From Pseudomonadota bacterium (GTDB lineage Bacteria; Pseudomonadota; Gammaproteobacteria; Burkholderiales; Rhodocyclaceae): a stretch of DNA of 64,000 bases. Below, piece by piece: positions 1 through 7,527 of the stretch. A model generated the notes under the pieces. That model did no database searches, was not told the origin of the DNA, and worked only from the letters and a program-made list of their open reading frames with translations. The DNA is taken from positions 186,001 through 250,000 of the forward strand of contig JAFEDK010000005.1 of the NCBI GenBank assembly GCA_018241665.1. The letters run 5' to 3'. Made by a program: the position numbers and the translations under genes. Position 1 is the first letter of the stretch; each line of letters begins with the position of its first letter.

Positions 1-1036
1 CGATGATGCCCTTCGGACGCAGGTCGAAGTGGGCCTGGATCAGTTCGACGATCTTCTCGTCTGCGATCTTGCCGGTGCCGAAGGTTTCCACCATCAGGCT
101 CACCGGCTTGGCGACGCCGATCGCGTAGGCGACCTGCACCTCGCAGCGGTCGGCCAGGCCGGCGGCGACCACGTTCTTGGCCACATAGCGGCCGGCATAG
201 GCGCCGGAACGGTCCACCTTGGACGGATCCTTGCCGGAGAACGCGCCACCGCCGTGGTGGGCCGCGCCGCCGTAGGTGTCGACGATGATCTTGCGGCCGG
301 TCAGGCCGCAGTCGCCGTTCGGGCCACCGATGACGAAACGGCCGGTGGGGTTGATCAGGTAACGGGTGTTGCCGCTCAGGAATTCCTTCGGCAGCACCGG
401 CTTGATGACTTCCTCGATGACCGCCTCGGTGAGGTCGGCGTGGGAGATGTCCGGATGATGCTGGGTGGACACCACCACGGTGTCGATCGCCACCGGCTTG
501 CCGTCCACGTACTTGACGGTCAGCTGGCTCTTGGCGTCCGGGCGCAGCCACGGCAGGCGGCCATCCTTACGCACTTCCGCCTGGCGCTGCATGATGCGGT
601 GGGCGTAGTAGATCGGGAAGGGCATCAGGCTCGGCGTTTCGTTGGTCGCGTAGCCGAACATCAGGCCCTGGTCGCCGGCGCCCTGATCGAGGTCGAGGCC
701 CTCGCCCTCGTTCACGCCCTGGGCGATGTCGGAGGACTGGCGGTTGATCGCGGTCAGCACCGCGCAGCTCTTGTAGTCGAAACCGATTTCGGAATCGTCG
801 TAACCGATGCGCTTGACGGTGTTACGGGCGATGTCCATGTAGTTGATGTCGGCGCGCGTCGTGATCTCACCGGAGATCACCACCAGACCGGTGGACACCA
901 GGGTTTCGCAGGCGACGCGACCGTGCGGGTCCTGCGCGAGGATCGCGTCGAGGACGGCATCGGAAATCTGGTCGGCGACCTTGTCGGGGTGACCTTCGGA
1001 GACGGATTCCGAAGTAAAAAGGTATTCTCTGGCCAT
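1..1036 (-). CDS. metK: S-adenosylmethionine synthetase, C-terminus beyond the window
   Basis: MetK makes S-adenosylmethionine from methionine and ATP in the cytoplasm, supplying nearly all methylation reactions. About 345 residues are visible. The N-terminus begins [19 protein letters not shown], which is the family's start with the ATP-binding EGHPDK motif. Downstream the [15 protein letters not shown]-type active-site loop and a [13 protein letters not shown]-type segment can be read. The family is normally 385-395 residues, so about 40-50 residues lie outside. The ATG is preceded by AGGAG at 8 nt. The gene is divergent from the lpxL pair. Its leader of about 155 nt has its own promoter and a terminator-like hairpin, suggesting regulated expression (inference). 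Identity is secure. Confidence 0.97.
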   Translation of the reverse strand, partial: MAREYLFTSESVSEGHPDKVADQISDAVLDAILAQDPHGRVACETLVSTGLVVISGEITTRADINYMDIARNTVKRIGYDDSEIGFDYKSCAVLTAINRQSSDIAQGVNEGEGLDLDQGAGDQGLMFGYATNETPSLMPFPIYYAHRIMQRQAEVRKDGRLPWLRPDAKSQLTVKYVDGKPVAIDTVVVSTQHHPDISHADLTEAVIEEVIKPVLPKEFLSGNTRYLINPTGRFVIGGPNGDCGLTGRKIIVDTYGGAAHHGGGAFSGKDPSKVDRSGAYAGRYVAKNVVAAGLADRCEVQVAYAIGVAKPVSLMVETFGTGKIADEKIVELIQAHFDLRPKGII

Positions 1037-1049
1037 GGAGGCGCTCCTG

Positions 1050-1095
1050 AAAAACAAAAATCCCCGTGACTGACGGCGTTGCCGTCTCGGGGGAT
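1050..1095 (-). terminator. Terminator-like hairpin in the metK leader
   Basis: On the minus strand an inner stem GACGGC/GCCGTC with loop AAC sits inside an outer stem ATCCCC/GGGGAT, followed directly by TTTTTGTTTTT. The ribosome binding site of metK comes right after. A hairpin plus U-tract between promoter and start codon is the layout of a transcription attenuator. Function is inferred. Confidence 0.6.
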
Positions 1096-1194
1096 TCTCG
1101 GAGCGGCGACGCTTTAGCAGTATTTTTGCCGGCACATCCGCAGCTGATCTGCGAACCGCCACCGCCCTGCAAGTTGTCGGATTAACTCGGCGGA
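1096..1194 (-). promoter_or_regulatory. Candidate regulatory leader (riboswitch-like) of metK
   Basis: This is the 5' part of the metK leader, between the predicted transcription start (near 1194) and the terminator-like hairpin. Read on the minus strand it contains CAACTTGCAGGGCGG, a hairpin CGCAG/CTGCG near the middle, and then TACTGCTAAAGCGTCGCC. GCAG in the first block can pair with CTGC in the last, and GGCG with CGCC, giving a possible long-range or pseudoknot fold. TTGCA followed by GCTAAAG recalls SAM-II/SAM-V aptamers, but I could not match a class consensus. The call is leader RNA of unknown class. Confidence 0.45.
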
Positions 1195-1200
1195 ATCACA

Positions 1201-1228
1201 ATTATAGCTTTGCCTTCCGGGCCGTCAA
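1201..1228 (-). promoter_or_regulatory. Sigma-70 promoter for metK
   Basis: On the minus strand, TTGACG (1223-1228) and a perfect TATAAT (1201-1206) are separated by 16 nt. This predicts a start near 1194 and a leader of roughly 155 nt before the metK ATG. Confidence 0.75.
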
Positions 1229-1250
1229 TTCGGCCACCCCACAGCCCCTG

Positions 1251-2129
1251 ATGGCGTCACTCATTTTCTCCCTTCTCGCCCGCCTGCCCCTCGGGCTCCT
1301 GCAGCGTCTCGGCTGCGTTGCCGGATGGCTGACCTACGCCGGTTCGCCCACCTACCGGCGGCGCCTGCGCGACAATCTGGCCCAAGCTCTCGGACCGGAG
1401 GAAGCCGCCCGGACCTGGCGCCGCGCGGTCGGCGAGACCGGCAAGCAGGCGCTGGAACTACCGTGGCTGCTGCTGCGCCCCCAGGCCGAGATCGTCACCA
1501 AGGTCGTCCGCGTCAGCGGCTGGGAACACGTCGAAACCGCCGAGGCCAGTGGCGGCGGCCTCCTCTTCATCACGCCGCACCTGGGGTGCTTCGAGATCAC
1601 CGCCCAGTATTTCTCCACCCACAAGCCGATCACGGTGCTCTACCGGGCACCACGCAAGGCGGTGCTGCAGCCCGTCATCAATGCCGGGCGCAGCCGCGGC
1701 AACATGCGCCTGGCACCGGCCGACGTGGGCGGCGTGCGGCGCCTGATCAAGGCCCTGCGCGCCGGCGAGGCGGTCGGCATGCTGCCGGACCAGGTCCCCG
1801 GGGCTGGTGAAGGCGCCTGGCTGCCCTTCTTCGGCCGTCCGGCCTACACGATGACGCTGGCCGCGCGCCTGTCCGAGGTGTCCGGCGTCAGCACGATCTT
1901 CGCATGGGCCGAACGCCTGCCCGGCGGCACCGGCTTCCACCTGCGCCTGCGGCCGGCCCTCGAAGCACTGACTGGCGACACGGAAGCCCGCGCCGCCGCC
2001 ATCAATCGCGAGATGGAAGCCCTGATCCGCGAGAACCCGTCCCAGTACCTGTGGGGCTACAACCGCTACAAGCGCCCCCGTGGCGCCGCCGCCCCCACTC
2101 CTCCCGCCTCCCGAGAAAACCAACAATGA
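1251..2129 (+). CDS. LpxL/HtrB-type lysophospholipid or lipid A acyltransferase (first copy)
   Basis: A 292-residue inner-membrane acyltransferase of the LpxL/HtrB/LpxM family, which adds secondary acyl chains to lipid A at the cytoplasmic face. A hydrophobic N-terminal anchor (residues 1-30) is followed by the catalytic HX4E motif in TPHLGCFE (H110, E115). A conserved DQVPG segment and a C-terminal YLWGYNRYKRP signature follow. Length is close to the family norm of about 300. The stop overlaps the start of the next gene (ATGA), so the two acyltransferases are translationally coupled. Which acyl position each copy serves cannot be told from sequence; ornithine lipid or phospholipid acylation is a less likely alternative. 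Confidence 0.88.
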   Translation: MASLIFSLLARLPLGLLQRLGCVAGWLTYAGSPTYRRRLRDNLAQALGPEEAARTWRRAVGETGKQALELPWLLLRPQAEIVTKVVRVSGWEHVETAEASGGGLLFITPHLGCFEITAQYFSTHKPITVLYRAPRKAVLQPVINAGRSRGNMRLAPADVGGVRRLIKALRAGEAVGMLPDQVPGAGEGAWLPFFGRPAYTMTLAARLSEVSGVSTIFAWAERLPGGTGFHLRLRPALEALTGDTEARAAAINREMEALIRENPSQYLWGYNRYKRPRGAAAPTPPASRENQQ

Positions 2130-2998
2130 GTCGTATCGTCGTCGCCCTGCTGTGGCTGCTCCACTGGCTGCCCCTGTCCATGCAGGCTCCCATCGGCCGC
2201 GGCCTCGGCCTGCTGCTGTACTGGATCATCGCGCCGCGCCGCAAGGTAGTGCTCACAAACCTGCGCCTGTGCTTTCCCGACCAGTCCGAAGCCGAGCGCC
2301 GCGCGCTGGCCAAGGAGCACTTCGCGCTGGCCGGCCGCAGTCTGCTCGAGCGCGGCATCGCATGGTTCGCGTCGGAAGAGCGGATGCGCCGCATCGTCCG
2401 CGTAGAGGGCGAGGAAATGCTCGCCAAGCTGATCGAGGACCGCCAGCCGGTGATCCTGCTGACGCCGCACTTCCTCGGTCTCGACCTGGGCGGCACGCGC
2501 CTGGCGTCGTCGTTCGACTGCGTCAGTATCTACGCCCGCCAGAAGGACCCGGTCATCGACCGCTGGCTATACCACGGCCGCAGCCGCTTCGGCAGCCAGG
2601 TGCTGCTGCGCCGGGACGAGAGCGTGCGGGCATCGATCAAGGCAATGAAGGAGCTCCGCCCCTTCTACTACCTGCCGGACATGGACAACGGCCCAGAAGA
2701 CTCGGTCTTCGTACCCTTCTTCGGCGTGCAGGCTGCCACCCTGTCTGCGCTACCGCGCCTGGCCAAGCTCGGCGGCGCGGTGGTGGTGCCCTGCGTGACG
2801 CGGATGCAGCCCGGCGGAGAAGGCTACGTGGTGGAACTGGGCGAGCCATGGACGGACTTCCCGACCAGCGACGTGGAAGCCGACACCCGCCGCATGAACG
2901 CCTGCATCGAAGATATGGTGCGCACGATGCCCGCCCAGTACTACTGGGTGCACCGCCGCTTCAAGACCCGCCCGCCCGGCGAGGCGAAGATCTATTGA
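2126..2998 (+). CDS. LpxL/HtrB-type acyltransferase (second copy)
   Basis: A 290-residue paralogue of the preceding gene. It keeps the hydrophobic anchor (residues 3-35, ending in the typical R-x-x-V-x-x-NL pattern) and the acyltransferase motif as TPHFLGLD (H115, D120), the HX4D form usual for LpxL. The C-terminal end reads YYWVHRRFKTRPPGE, a family hallmark. The ATG is chosen because it overlaps the upstream stop by 4 nt and starts a complete domain; an earlier in-frame start would run through the first acyltransferase. Tandem non-identical acyltransferases beside metK fit two late acylation steps of lipid A (inference). Confidence 0.9.
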   Translation: MSRIVVALLWLLHWLPLSMQAPIGRGLGLLLYWIIAPRRKVVLTNLRLCFPDQSEAERRALAKEHFALAGRSLLERGIAWFASEERMRRIVRVEGEEMLAKLIEDRQPVILLTPHFLGLDLGGTRLASSFDCVSIYARQKDPVIDRWLYHGRSRFGSQVLLRRDESVRASIKAMKELRPFYYLPDMDNGPEDSVFVPFFGVQAATLSALPRLAKLGGAVVVPCVTRMQPGGEGYVVELGEPWTDFPTSDVEADTRRMNACIEDMVRTMPAQYYWVHRRFKTRPPGEAKIY

Positions 2999-3031
2999 AG
3001 AGGCGTGTGTGTGTCGTGAGGGCTAATTTTT

Positions 3032-3098
3032 GTAGGGACGAATTCATTCGCCCGCGGCGCCTCGTTCAAGCACGGAGGGCGAATGAATTCGCTCCCAC
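3032..3098. repeat. Dispersed palindromic element copy 1 (67 bp)
   Basis: The left arm GTAGGGACGAATTCATTCG and right arm GGGCGAATGAATTCGCTCCC are inverted repeats around a loop of about 23 nt. Two GAATTC sites are present. The outer caps have diverged slightly (GTAGGGAC and GCTCCCAC instead of GTGGGGGC and GCCCCCAC). It lies between convergent genes. Confidence 0.9.
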
Positions 3099-3141
3099 GG
3101 GAGACTTGGTGAACACCCTTGTCGGGACTGGAAGCCCGCCC

Positions 3142-3369
3142 CTACGGCTCCTCGTCGCGGGCGGCAAGTTCCGCCAGCACCAGCGGAAAGGCGGCGCTGC
3201 CGACCAGGGCCACGCCGGACACCAGCAATACCAGCCCGGCGCCGGACTCCTGCAGTAACGGATGCAGATCCGCGCCAAAGCCGGCCAGCAACAACGCACC
3301 GGCGAGCAGGCACAGCAGGCCGGGGATGCCCATCAGCCAGGCGCCGGCGGGCAGTCGCTTGAGGGCCAT
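3142..3369 (-). CDS. Small two-helix membrane protein
   Basis: A 75-residue hydrophobic protein. It has two predicted membrane helices, roughly residues 8-32 (leucine/alanine/glycine rich) and 38-62, and a short acidic C-terminal tail ending RDEEP. The ATG used lies 1 nt after the trmB stop, which suggests co-translation with trmB. I do not recognise a family. The charged tail and tight coupling argue for a real gene, but no functional motif is visible. Confidence 0.6.
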   Translation of the reverse strand: MALKRLPAGAWLMGIPGLLCLLAGALLLAGFGADLHPLLQESGAGLVLLVSGVALVGSAAFPLVLAELAARDEEP

Positions 3370-3370
3370 C

Positions 3371-4108
3371 TCAGACCCGCTTGAAGACCACGTCCCACAC
3401 ACCGTGGCCGAGCTTGATGCCGCGGTTCTCGAACTTGGTCAGCGGCCGGTAGTCCGGCTTCGGCGCGAAACCGTCGGCGGTGTTGGCGAGCAGCGGCTCG
3501 GCGGACAGCACCTCCAGCATCTGGTGGGCGTATTCCTCCCAGTCGGTGGCGCAGTGCAGGTAGCCGCCGGGCGCCAGCCGCGAGGCGATCAGCTTGACGA
3601 AGGGCCCCTGCACCAGGCGGCGCTTGTGGTGACGCTTCTTCGGCCAGGGGTCCGGGAAGTAGATATGCACACCGGCCAGCGATCCTTCCGGGATCATGTC
3701 GCGCAGCACTTCCACCGCGTCATGCTGGACAATGCGCAGGTTGGTGAGACCACCCTCGTCGATCAGCTTGCACAGCCCACCGACACCCGGCGCATGCACC
3801 TCGATGCCGACGAAGTCGTCGCCCGGACGCACCCGGGCGATCTCAGCGGTGGCCTGGCCCATGCCGAAGCCGATCTCGACGATATGCGGCGCCTTGCGCC
3901 CGAAGACCGCGTCGAGATCCACCGGCTCCGGCCGGTACGGCAGGCCGACCCTGGGCATCATCTCGTCGAGGAAGCGATGCTGGGCCTCCGACATGCGCCC
4001 CTGGCGGAGCACGAAGCTGCGGATGGACTGGGACGTGAGACGGCCGCCCGGCGTGGACGACTGTTCATCGGATTCATCGGACGGGGGCGTTTGCTGTTCT
4101 TCGCTCAT
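3371..4108 (-). CDS. trmB: tRNA (guanine-N7-)-methyltransferase
   Basis: TrmB methylates G46 in the variable loop of tRNAs using SAM. The 245-residue protein has a disordered acidic N-terminus (about 25 residues). The SAM-binding segment [10 protein letters not shown] is near residue 100, followed by a [10 protein letters not shown] motif and the [14 protein letters not shown] signature that is diagnostic for the family. The C-terminal TKFENRG and GHGVWD motifs are also intact. It is followed 1 nt later by the small membrane protein gene. A palindromic repeat separates it from thiG upstream. Confidence 0.96.
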   Translation of the reverse strand: MSEEQQTPPSDESDEQSSTPGGRLTSQSIRSFVLRQGRMSEAQHRFLDEMMPRVGLPYRPEPVDLDAVFGRKAPHIVEIGFGMGQATAEIARVRPGDDFVGIEVHAPGVGGLCKLIDEGGLTNLRIVQHDAVEVLRDMIPEGSLAGVHIYFPDPWPKKRHHKRRLVQGPFVKLIASRLAPGGYLHCATDWEEYAHQMLEVLSAEPLLANTADGFAPKPDYRPLTKFENRGIKLGHGVWDVVFKRV

Positions 4109-4132
4109 GGCGGATTCCGGAATTCAGAACAT

Positions 4133-4197
4133 ATAGGGGCGAAGCCATTCGCCCACCGCGGCATCCATGCACCGCGGGCGAATGAATTCGCCCCCAC
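4133..4197. repeat. Dispersed palindromic element copy 2 (65 bp)
   Basis: The right arm GGGCGAATGAATTCGCCC with CCAC cap is intact. The left arm has TTC changed to GCC, which destroys its GAATTC site. The loop is 2 nt shorter than in the 67 bp copies. It sits between thiG and trmB, which run the same way. Confidence 0.85.
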
Positions 4198-4212
4198 GAA
4201 AATACAAGAAAC

Positions 4213-4998
4213 TCAGCTACCGATCAGGCCACTGGTCGGCGAGCTCGGGCTGGCAGTGTAGTACTTCTTGGGCATGCGGCCGGACAGGAAGGCCTCGCGG
4301 CCGGCCTCGACGCCCTTCTTCATGGCGCCGGCCATCTTCACCGGATCCCTGGCCAGCGCGATCGCGGTGTTCATCAGCACCCCGTCGCAGCCCAGTTCCA
4401 TCGCGATGGCCGCGTCGGATGCGGTCCCGACACCGGCATCCACCAGCACCGGCACCTTCACCGCGTCACGCACCAGCTGCACGTTCCACGGGTTGAGGAT
4501 GCCCATGCCGGAGCCGATCAGCGAGGCCAGTGGCATCACCGCGACACAGCCGATGTCTTCGAGCATCTTGGCCTGGATCGGATCGTCGGCGCAGTAGACC
4601 ATCACCTCGAAGCCCTCCTTCACCAGCACCTCGGCGGCCTTCAGGGTTTCGGGCATGTTGGGGAACAGGGTGTGCGGATCGCCGAGCACCTCCAGCTTGA
4701 CCAGCTTGTGGTCGTCCAGCAGCTCGCGGGCCAGGCGCAGCGTGCGCACCGCGTCCTCGGCGGTGTAACAGCCAGCCGTGTTGGGCAGGTAGGTGAATTC
4801 GGACGGCGGCAGCGCATCCAGCAGGCTCGGAGCCTTCGGATCCTGGCCGATGTTGGTGCGGCGGATCGCCACGGTGACGATCTGCGCGCCACTGGCCACG
4901 ATGGCCTCGCGGGTCTCGGTGAAGTCCTTGTACTTGCCGGTTCCCACCAGCAGCCGGGAGGAATAGCTCTTGCCAGCAATCGTCAGCAAATCATCCAT
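4213..4998 (-). CDS. thiG: Thiazole synthase
   Basis: ThiG condenses 1-deoxyxylulose 5-phosphate, dehydroglycine and the ThiS thiocarboxylate into the thiazole phosphate of thiamine. The 261-residue TIM-barrel protein starts [20 protein letters not shown]. It carries the Schiff-base lysine in LVKLEVLGD (K101) and the phosphate-binding segments [21 protein letters not shown] and GVLMNTAIA. The ATG was chosen at the homologous N-terminus; an upstream extension would run back toward thiS. It lies 79 nt downstream of thiS, which supplies its sulfur carrier. Confidence 0.96.
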   Translation of the reverse strand: MDDLLTIAGKSYSSRLLVGTGKYKDFTETREAIVASGAQIVTVAIRRTNIGQDPKAPSLLDALPPSEFTYLPNTAGCYTAEDAVRTLRLARELLDDHKLVKLEVLGDPHTLFPNMPETLKAAEVLVKEGFEVMVYCADDPIQAKMLEDIGCVAVMPLASLIGSGMGILNPWNVQLVRDAVKVPVLVDAGVGTASDAAIAMELGCDGVLMNTAIALARDPVKMAGAMKKGVEAGREAFLSGRMPKKYYTASPSSPTSGLIGS

Positions 4999-5077
4999 GG
5001 GGAAAGCCAACCTGAAAAATGAGTTGAACGTAGGAAGCGGGGAAAGTGCGCGGACCGGGGATACGGTACGGAGCCGC

Positions 5078-5305
5078 TCAACCGCCGCCGACCGCGACGA
5101 CGATCTCGAGGCGGTCGCCATCGGCCAGCTGGGCCTCGGCGTGTCGGCCCTTGGGCACGATCTCGCCGTTGCGCTCCACCGCCAGACGCTTGCCGGTCAG
5201 GCCCATGTCGTCGAGCAGGGCCGCCACACTGAGGGGCGCCACAAAGCTGCGCGCTTCGCCGTTGACGGTCAGGACCAGGGGGGTAGAAGAGACTTGGGAA
5301 GACAT
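5078..5305 (-). CDS. thiS: Sulfur carrier protein ThiS
   Basis: A 75-residue ubiquitin-fold sulfur carrier that ends in the required GG (VAVGGG). As a C-terminal thiocarboxylate it hands sulfur to ThiG. The N-terminal beta strand [10 protein letters not shown], the [12 protein letters not shown] segment and the GDRLEIV strand match the family. There is an extension of about 8 residues at the N-terminus compared with E. coli ThiS. It is encoded just before thiG on the same strand. Confidence 0.93.
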   Translation of the reverse strand: MSSQVSSTPLVLTVNGEARSFVAPLSVAALLDDMGLTGKRLAVERNGEIVPKGRHAEAQLADGDRLEIVVAVGGG

Positions 5306-5331
5306 GGACGCAGTTTACCACGCCTCGCCGG

Positions 5332-5360
5332 TTGCCCTCCGCCCTCGCCATAAGTACAAT
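5332..5360 (+). promoter_or_regulatory. Promoter of tRNA-Gly
   Basis: TTGCCC (5332-5337) and TACAAT (5355-5360) are separated by 17 nt. The predicted transcription start is a few bases before the mature tRNA. Confidence 0.65.
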
Positions 5361-5373
5361 CACGGTCCTTCGA

Positions 5374-5447
5374 GCGGGCGTCGTATAATGGTAATACCTC
5401 AGCTTCCCAAGCTGATGCCGTGGGTTCGATTCCCATCGCCCGCTCCA
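5374..5447 (+). tRNA. tRNA-Gly (anticodon CCC)
   Basis: A full cloverleaf: acceptor GCGGGCG/CGCCCGC, anticodon stem TCAGC/GCTGA with loop TTCCCAA (anticodon CCC), T-loop TTCGATTC, encoded CCA. It reads GGG codons. A terminator hairpin follows 33 nt later. Confidence 0.95.
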
Positions 5448-5862
5448 CATCGGATTCATGCAGGCCGTTGATCTGCAAGTAAAAAGGCCAGCCTGAAGAG
5501 GTTGGCCTTTTTGCTGTCTGGTCGATATCTGGTCGGAGGTGGGTAGGGCGTGGTCTAGATACATAAAGCTCTTTCCAGCAGGCAGCCCATCGGCCGGAGC
5601 TGCCATCCGAACCACGACAAACAGAAAGCCGGAACCGCCCCATCAGCGGCATCCGCGGTCTTGAAGTCGTCGCTCCGGAGCGGCCCGTCGACCTTGTCTG
5701 GGCTATTTGACAGATGGGCACCCAGGGCGCCGCTTCGCACTGGCCAGCTTCCCGGCGGACCAACCGGCTGAGACTGGCCGGCACCGAAGCACCGCCTGCG
5801 GCCACAAGCCCGGGCAATCCGCCAGGCCAGGTAACCCGGATCACAGACAAGGACCCACGTCG
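5448..5862. other. Non-coding stretch after tRNA-Gly
   Basis: About 415 bases between tRNA-Gly and the DUF5710 gene. The first part holds the tRNA terminator hairpin. The rest has open frames on both strands but none gives a recognisable protein, and I see no integrase fragment and no duplicated tRNA end. Position beside a tRNA is typical of integration hot spots, so this could be an eroded insertion, but nothing proves it. Confidence 0.4.
5481..5512 (+). terminator. Terminator after tRNA-Gly
   Basis: A 13 bp stem, AAAAAGGCCAGCC with GGTTGGCCTTTTT, around a 6 nt loop. The poly-A and poly-T ends make it a possible bidirectional intrinsic terminator. Confidence 0.85.
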
Positions 5863-6186
5863 ATGCGCACCAACCTCCAAGTACCGTTTGCCGAAAAGGA
5901 CGAGGCCAAGCGCCTGGGCGCCCGCTGGGACCCGGCACGACGGCTGTGGTATGTGCAGAACGCCGCGGACCTCTCGGCGTTCAGCCGATGGCTGCCGGGT
6001 ACGGCGTTGGATGGCGCGACGGCAGCGCAGAAACCCACCAGCACGCGCAAGCCGGCAACGTCCGCCGCGCTGGTGAAGGTCGGGGCACGCTACTTCGAGC
6101 TCGACTGCGAATGCCTGCCCTGGGAAGGTTGCGCAAAATGCCAGGCCATTGTCTTGGAGAAGGACTGGCGGACCGGCGCCGGCTGA
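5863..6186 (+). CDS. DUF5710 domain protein
   Basis: A 107-residue protein. Residues 4-30 carry the short DUF5710 motif: VPFAEKDEAKRLGARWD followed by a WYV segment. This module is usually found at the ends of plasmid primases, topoisomerases and other DNA-processing proteins, where it may bind nucleic acid. Here it stands almost alone, with a C-terminal half containing four cysteines (C-x-C-x5-C-x2-C pattern around residues 87-98) that could bind a metal. The ATG is the first of the domain; an earlier in-frame start would add unrelated sequence. Function is unknown. Association with a tRNA-adjacent accessory stretch is noted. Confidence 0.7.
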   Translation: MRTNLQVPFAEKDEAKRLGARWDPARRLWYVQNAADLSAFSRWLPGTALDGATAAQKPTSTRKPATSAALVKVGARYFELDCECLPWEGCAKCQAIVLEKDWRTGAG

Positions 6187-6244
6187 ATGGCCAGCAACGA
6201 GTGGACACGCCGGACTGTCCATTTTTGATACAAAACCGTGCCCT

Positions 6245-6262
6245 CATGGATTTGTATCCATG
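6245..6262. promoter_or_regulatory. Perfect inverted repeat upstream of bacteriohemerythrin gene
   Basis: CATGGAT and ATCCATG, 7 bp arms, around a TTGT loop, 54 nt before the start codon. It could be an operator or an mRNA hairpin. No poly-T tract follows, so it is not a classical terminator. Confidence 0.4.
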
Positions 6263-6315
6263 TATCCTCACCGGACACGCCAAAACAAAACAGAACAGAA
6301 GAGGGGACACACATA

Positions 6316-6765
6316 ATGGAGATCGTCAGACCCGGATTGAGCACCGGAAACAAGATCGTCGACGACCAGCACCAGGAGATACTGACCCTCGCGCGGGAGG
6401 CCATGAACCGTTTCGACGAGAGCCGTGGCGGTAACTCCAGCGAGTTCCACACGCTGCTGAACACCCTGGCCACGCTGGCGGCCAGGCACTTTCATACCGA
6501 AGAAACCCTGCTCCGCCAGAACGCCTGCCCGACGCTCAAGGAGCATCAGGAGGAACACGCCGCGTATAGCGAACGGATCCTCGACCTGCTGATGAAAGCC
6601 ATGGCAGGAAACCTCGACCGCAGCGGGCTGTTGAGCGTCATGGAGGACTGGACGACGCATCATCTGCTCGTCTGGGACGCAGGCTGCGTCCACTACCTGC
6701 AGGAGGGCCGCCACGTGGAGACGCGCGACGGCATCCCCCTGCCCTCCAGCCCGACGGAGCACTGA
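6316..6765 (+). CDS. Bacteriohemerythrin
   Basis: A single-domain, 149-residue hemerythrin that binds O2 at a non-heme di-iron centre. Expected ligands are visible in order: H in DDQHQE (about residue 25), H and E in ARHFHTEETLL, H pair in KEHQEEH, and the closing H-x4-D in THHLLVWDAG. Length is slightly above the usual 130-140, due to a C-terminal tail. The ATG is preceded by GAGGGG at a suitable distance. It stands alone and probably serves O2 storage, delivery or sensing in microaerobic life (inference from family). Confidence 0.92.
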   Translation: MEIVRPGLSTGNKIVDDQHQEILTLAREAMNRFDESRGGNSSEFHTLLNTLATLAARHFHTEETLLRQNACPTLKEHQEEHAAYSERILDLLMKAMAGNLDRSGLLSVMEDWTTHHLLVWDAGCVHYLQEGRHVETRDGIPLPSSPTEH

Positions 6766-6797
6766 TGCCAGCCGGGCCGCCCGGCCCGGCACGCGGC

Positions 6798-7391
6798 TCA
6801 CATCAGGGACGGCTCGATACGCTCGGTGTTCGGCTCGAGGCGGGCCGCCACTTGGGCTTTGGATGGGGCCGGCTTCTTGACAGCCGGTTTCGGCTCGGCC
6901 TCAGGCTTCATGCCCCGCCCCAGGCGCGCACCGAAAAAGCCGAACAAGCCACCGAACACACTGGCCACCAGCGAACCCATGATGGGCACCGGCGAGGCCG
7001 GCGGGGCTACCGACACAGGCGGCGTAGCGTGGGCCTTCTTCAGCTCGGTGTGAGCCTGGTTCAAGCCGCTGAGCTGACGTCCCAAGTCTTCGACACGATT
7101 TTCCAGCTGCCGGTTTGAATTCTCCAGCTCGGTCATCCGCCTGACGAACTCCGGCGGAATCGCAGGTGCGGGAGACGGCGCCGCAGCGGCCTTGCGGGCA
7201 ACGGGCGGCGCAACCTTCTCCTTGTGGGGAGCAGGCTTCACAGCCGTCTTCTTTGGTGCAGCCTTGCTTGTCTTGGTGACCGAAGCATTCTTGGCAGCGG
7301 GCGCCGGGTGATGCGTGCTTTCATGGGGAGCCGCCTGGGCGCCCAGGGAAACGGCCAGAGCCAGGCCCGGGAGGATGTGACGATAAAGCAT
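6798..7391 (-). CDS. Secreted or membrane-anchored coiled-coil protein, unknown function
   Basis: A 197-residue protein. It has a signal peptide (LALAVSLGAQAAP, cleavage near residue 20), then a low-complexity region rich in Ala, Lys and Pro (residues 20-75). A short coiled coil follows (about 80-110, TELENSNRQLENRVEDLGRQ). A glycine-rich hydrophobic helix (VASVFGGLFGFFGA, about residues 140-158) precedes a basic, proline-rich tail. Such a layout suggests an envelope protein whose helix may sit in a membrane. It lies 136 nt downstream of the adaptor protein gene on the same strand. I do not recognise a family. Confidence 0.6.
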   Translation of the reverse strand: MLYRHILPGLALAVSLGAQAAPHESTHHPAPAAKNASVTKTSKAAPKKTAVKPAPHKEKVAPPVARKAAAAPSPAPAIPPEFVRRMTELENSNRQLENRVEDLGRQLSGLNQAHTELKKAHATPPVSVAPPASPVPIMGSLVASVFGGLFGFFGARLGRGMKPEAEPKPAVKKPAPSKAQVAARLEPNTERIEPSLM

Positions 7392-7527
7392 GGACTTCGT
7401 GAGCAATCGTTAGGAGCGGCTTGTCGGAACAGCCAGGAACAGGCAGCCGGCCGCAGGTGTGGCGTCCATTCCCGCAGGAAACACGGGCGAACACCGGAAG
7501 ACTTGTTGCGAAGCCGGGATTTTATGC

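Noticed and set aside
1096-1194. Firm SAM riboswitch class call for the metK leader
   Set aside because: Only short motif resemblance was found; no class consensus could be matched by eye, so it is left as an unclassified leader.
1325-1810. Second frame inside the first acyltransferase gene
   Set aside because: Arg/Gly/Ala-rich shadow in the +2 frame of a confidently assigned gene.
5448-5862. Eroded integrase or prophage remnant at tRNA-Gly
   Set aside because: No integrase-like peptide and no duplicated attachment site were found on either strand.
5269-6222. Minus-strand frame running through tRNA-Gly, including a MGIEPTASAWEAEVLPLY-like segment
   Set aside because: That peptide is the classic false translation of the antisense of tRNA-Gly. 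The rest has no recognisable domain.
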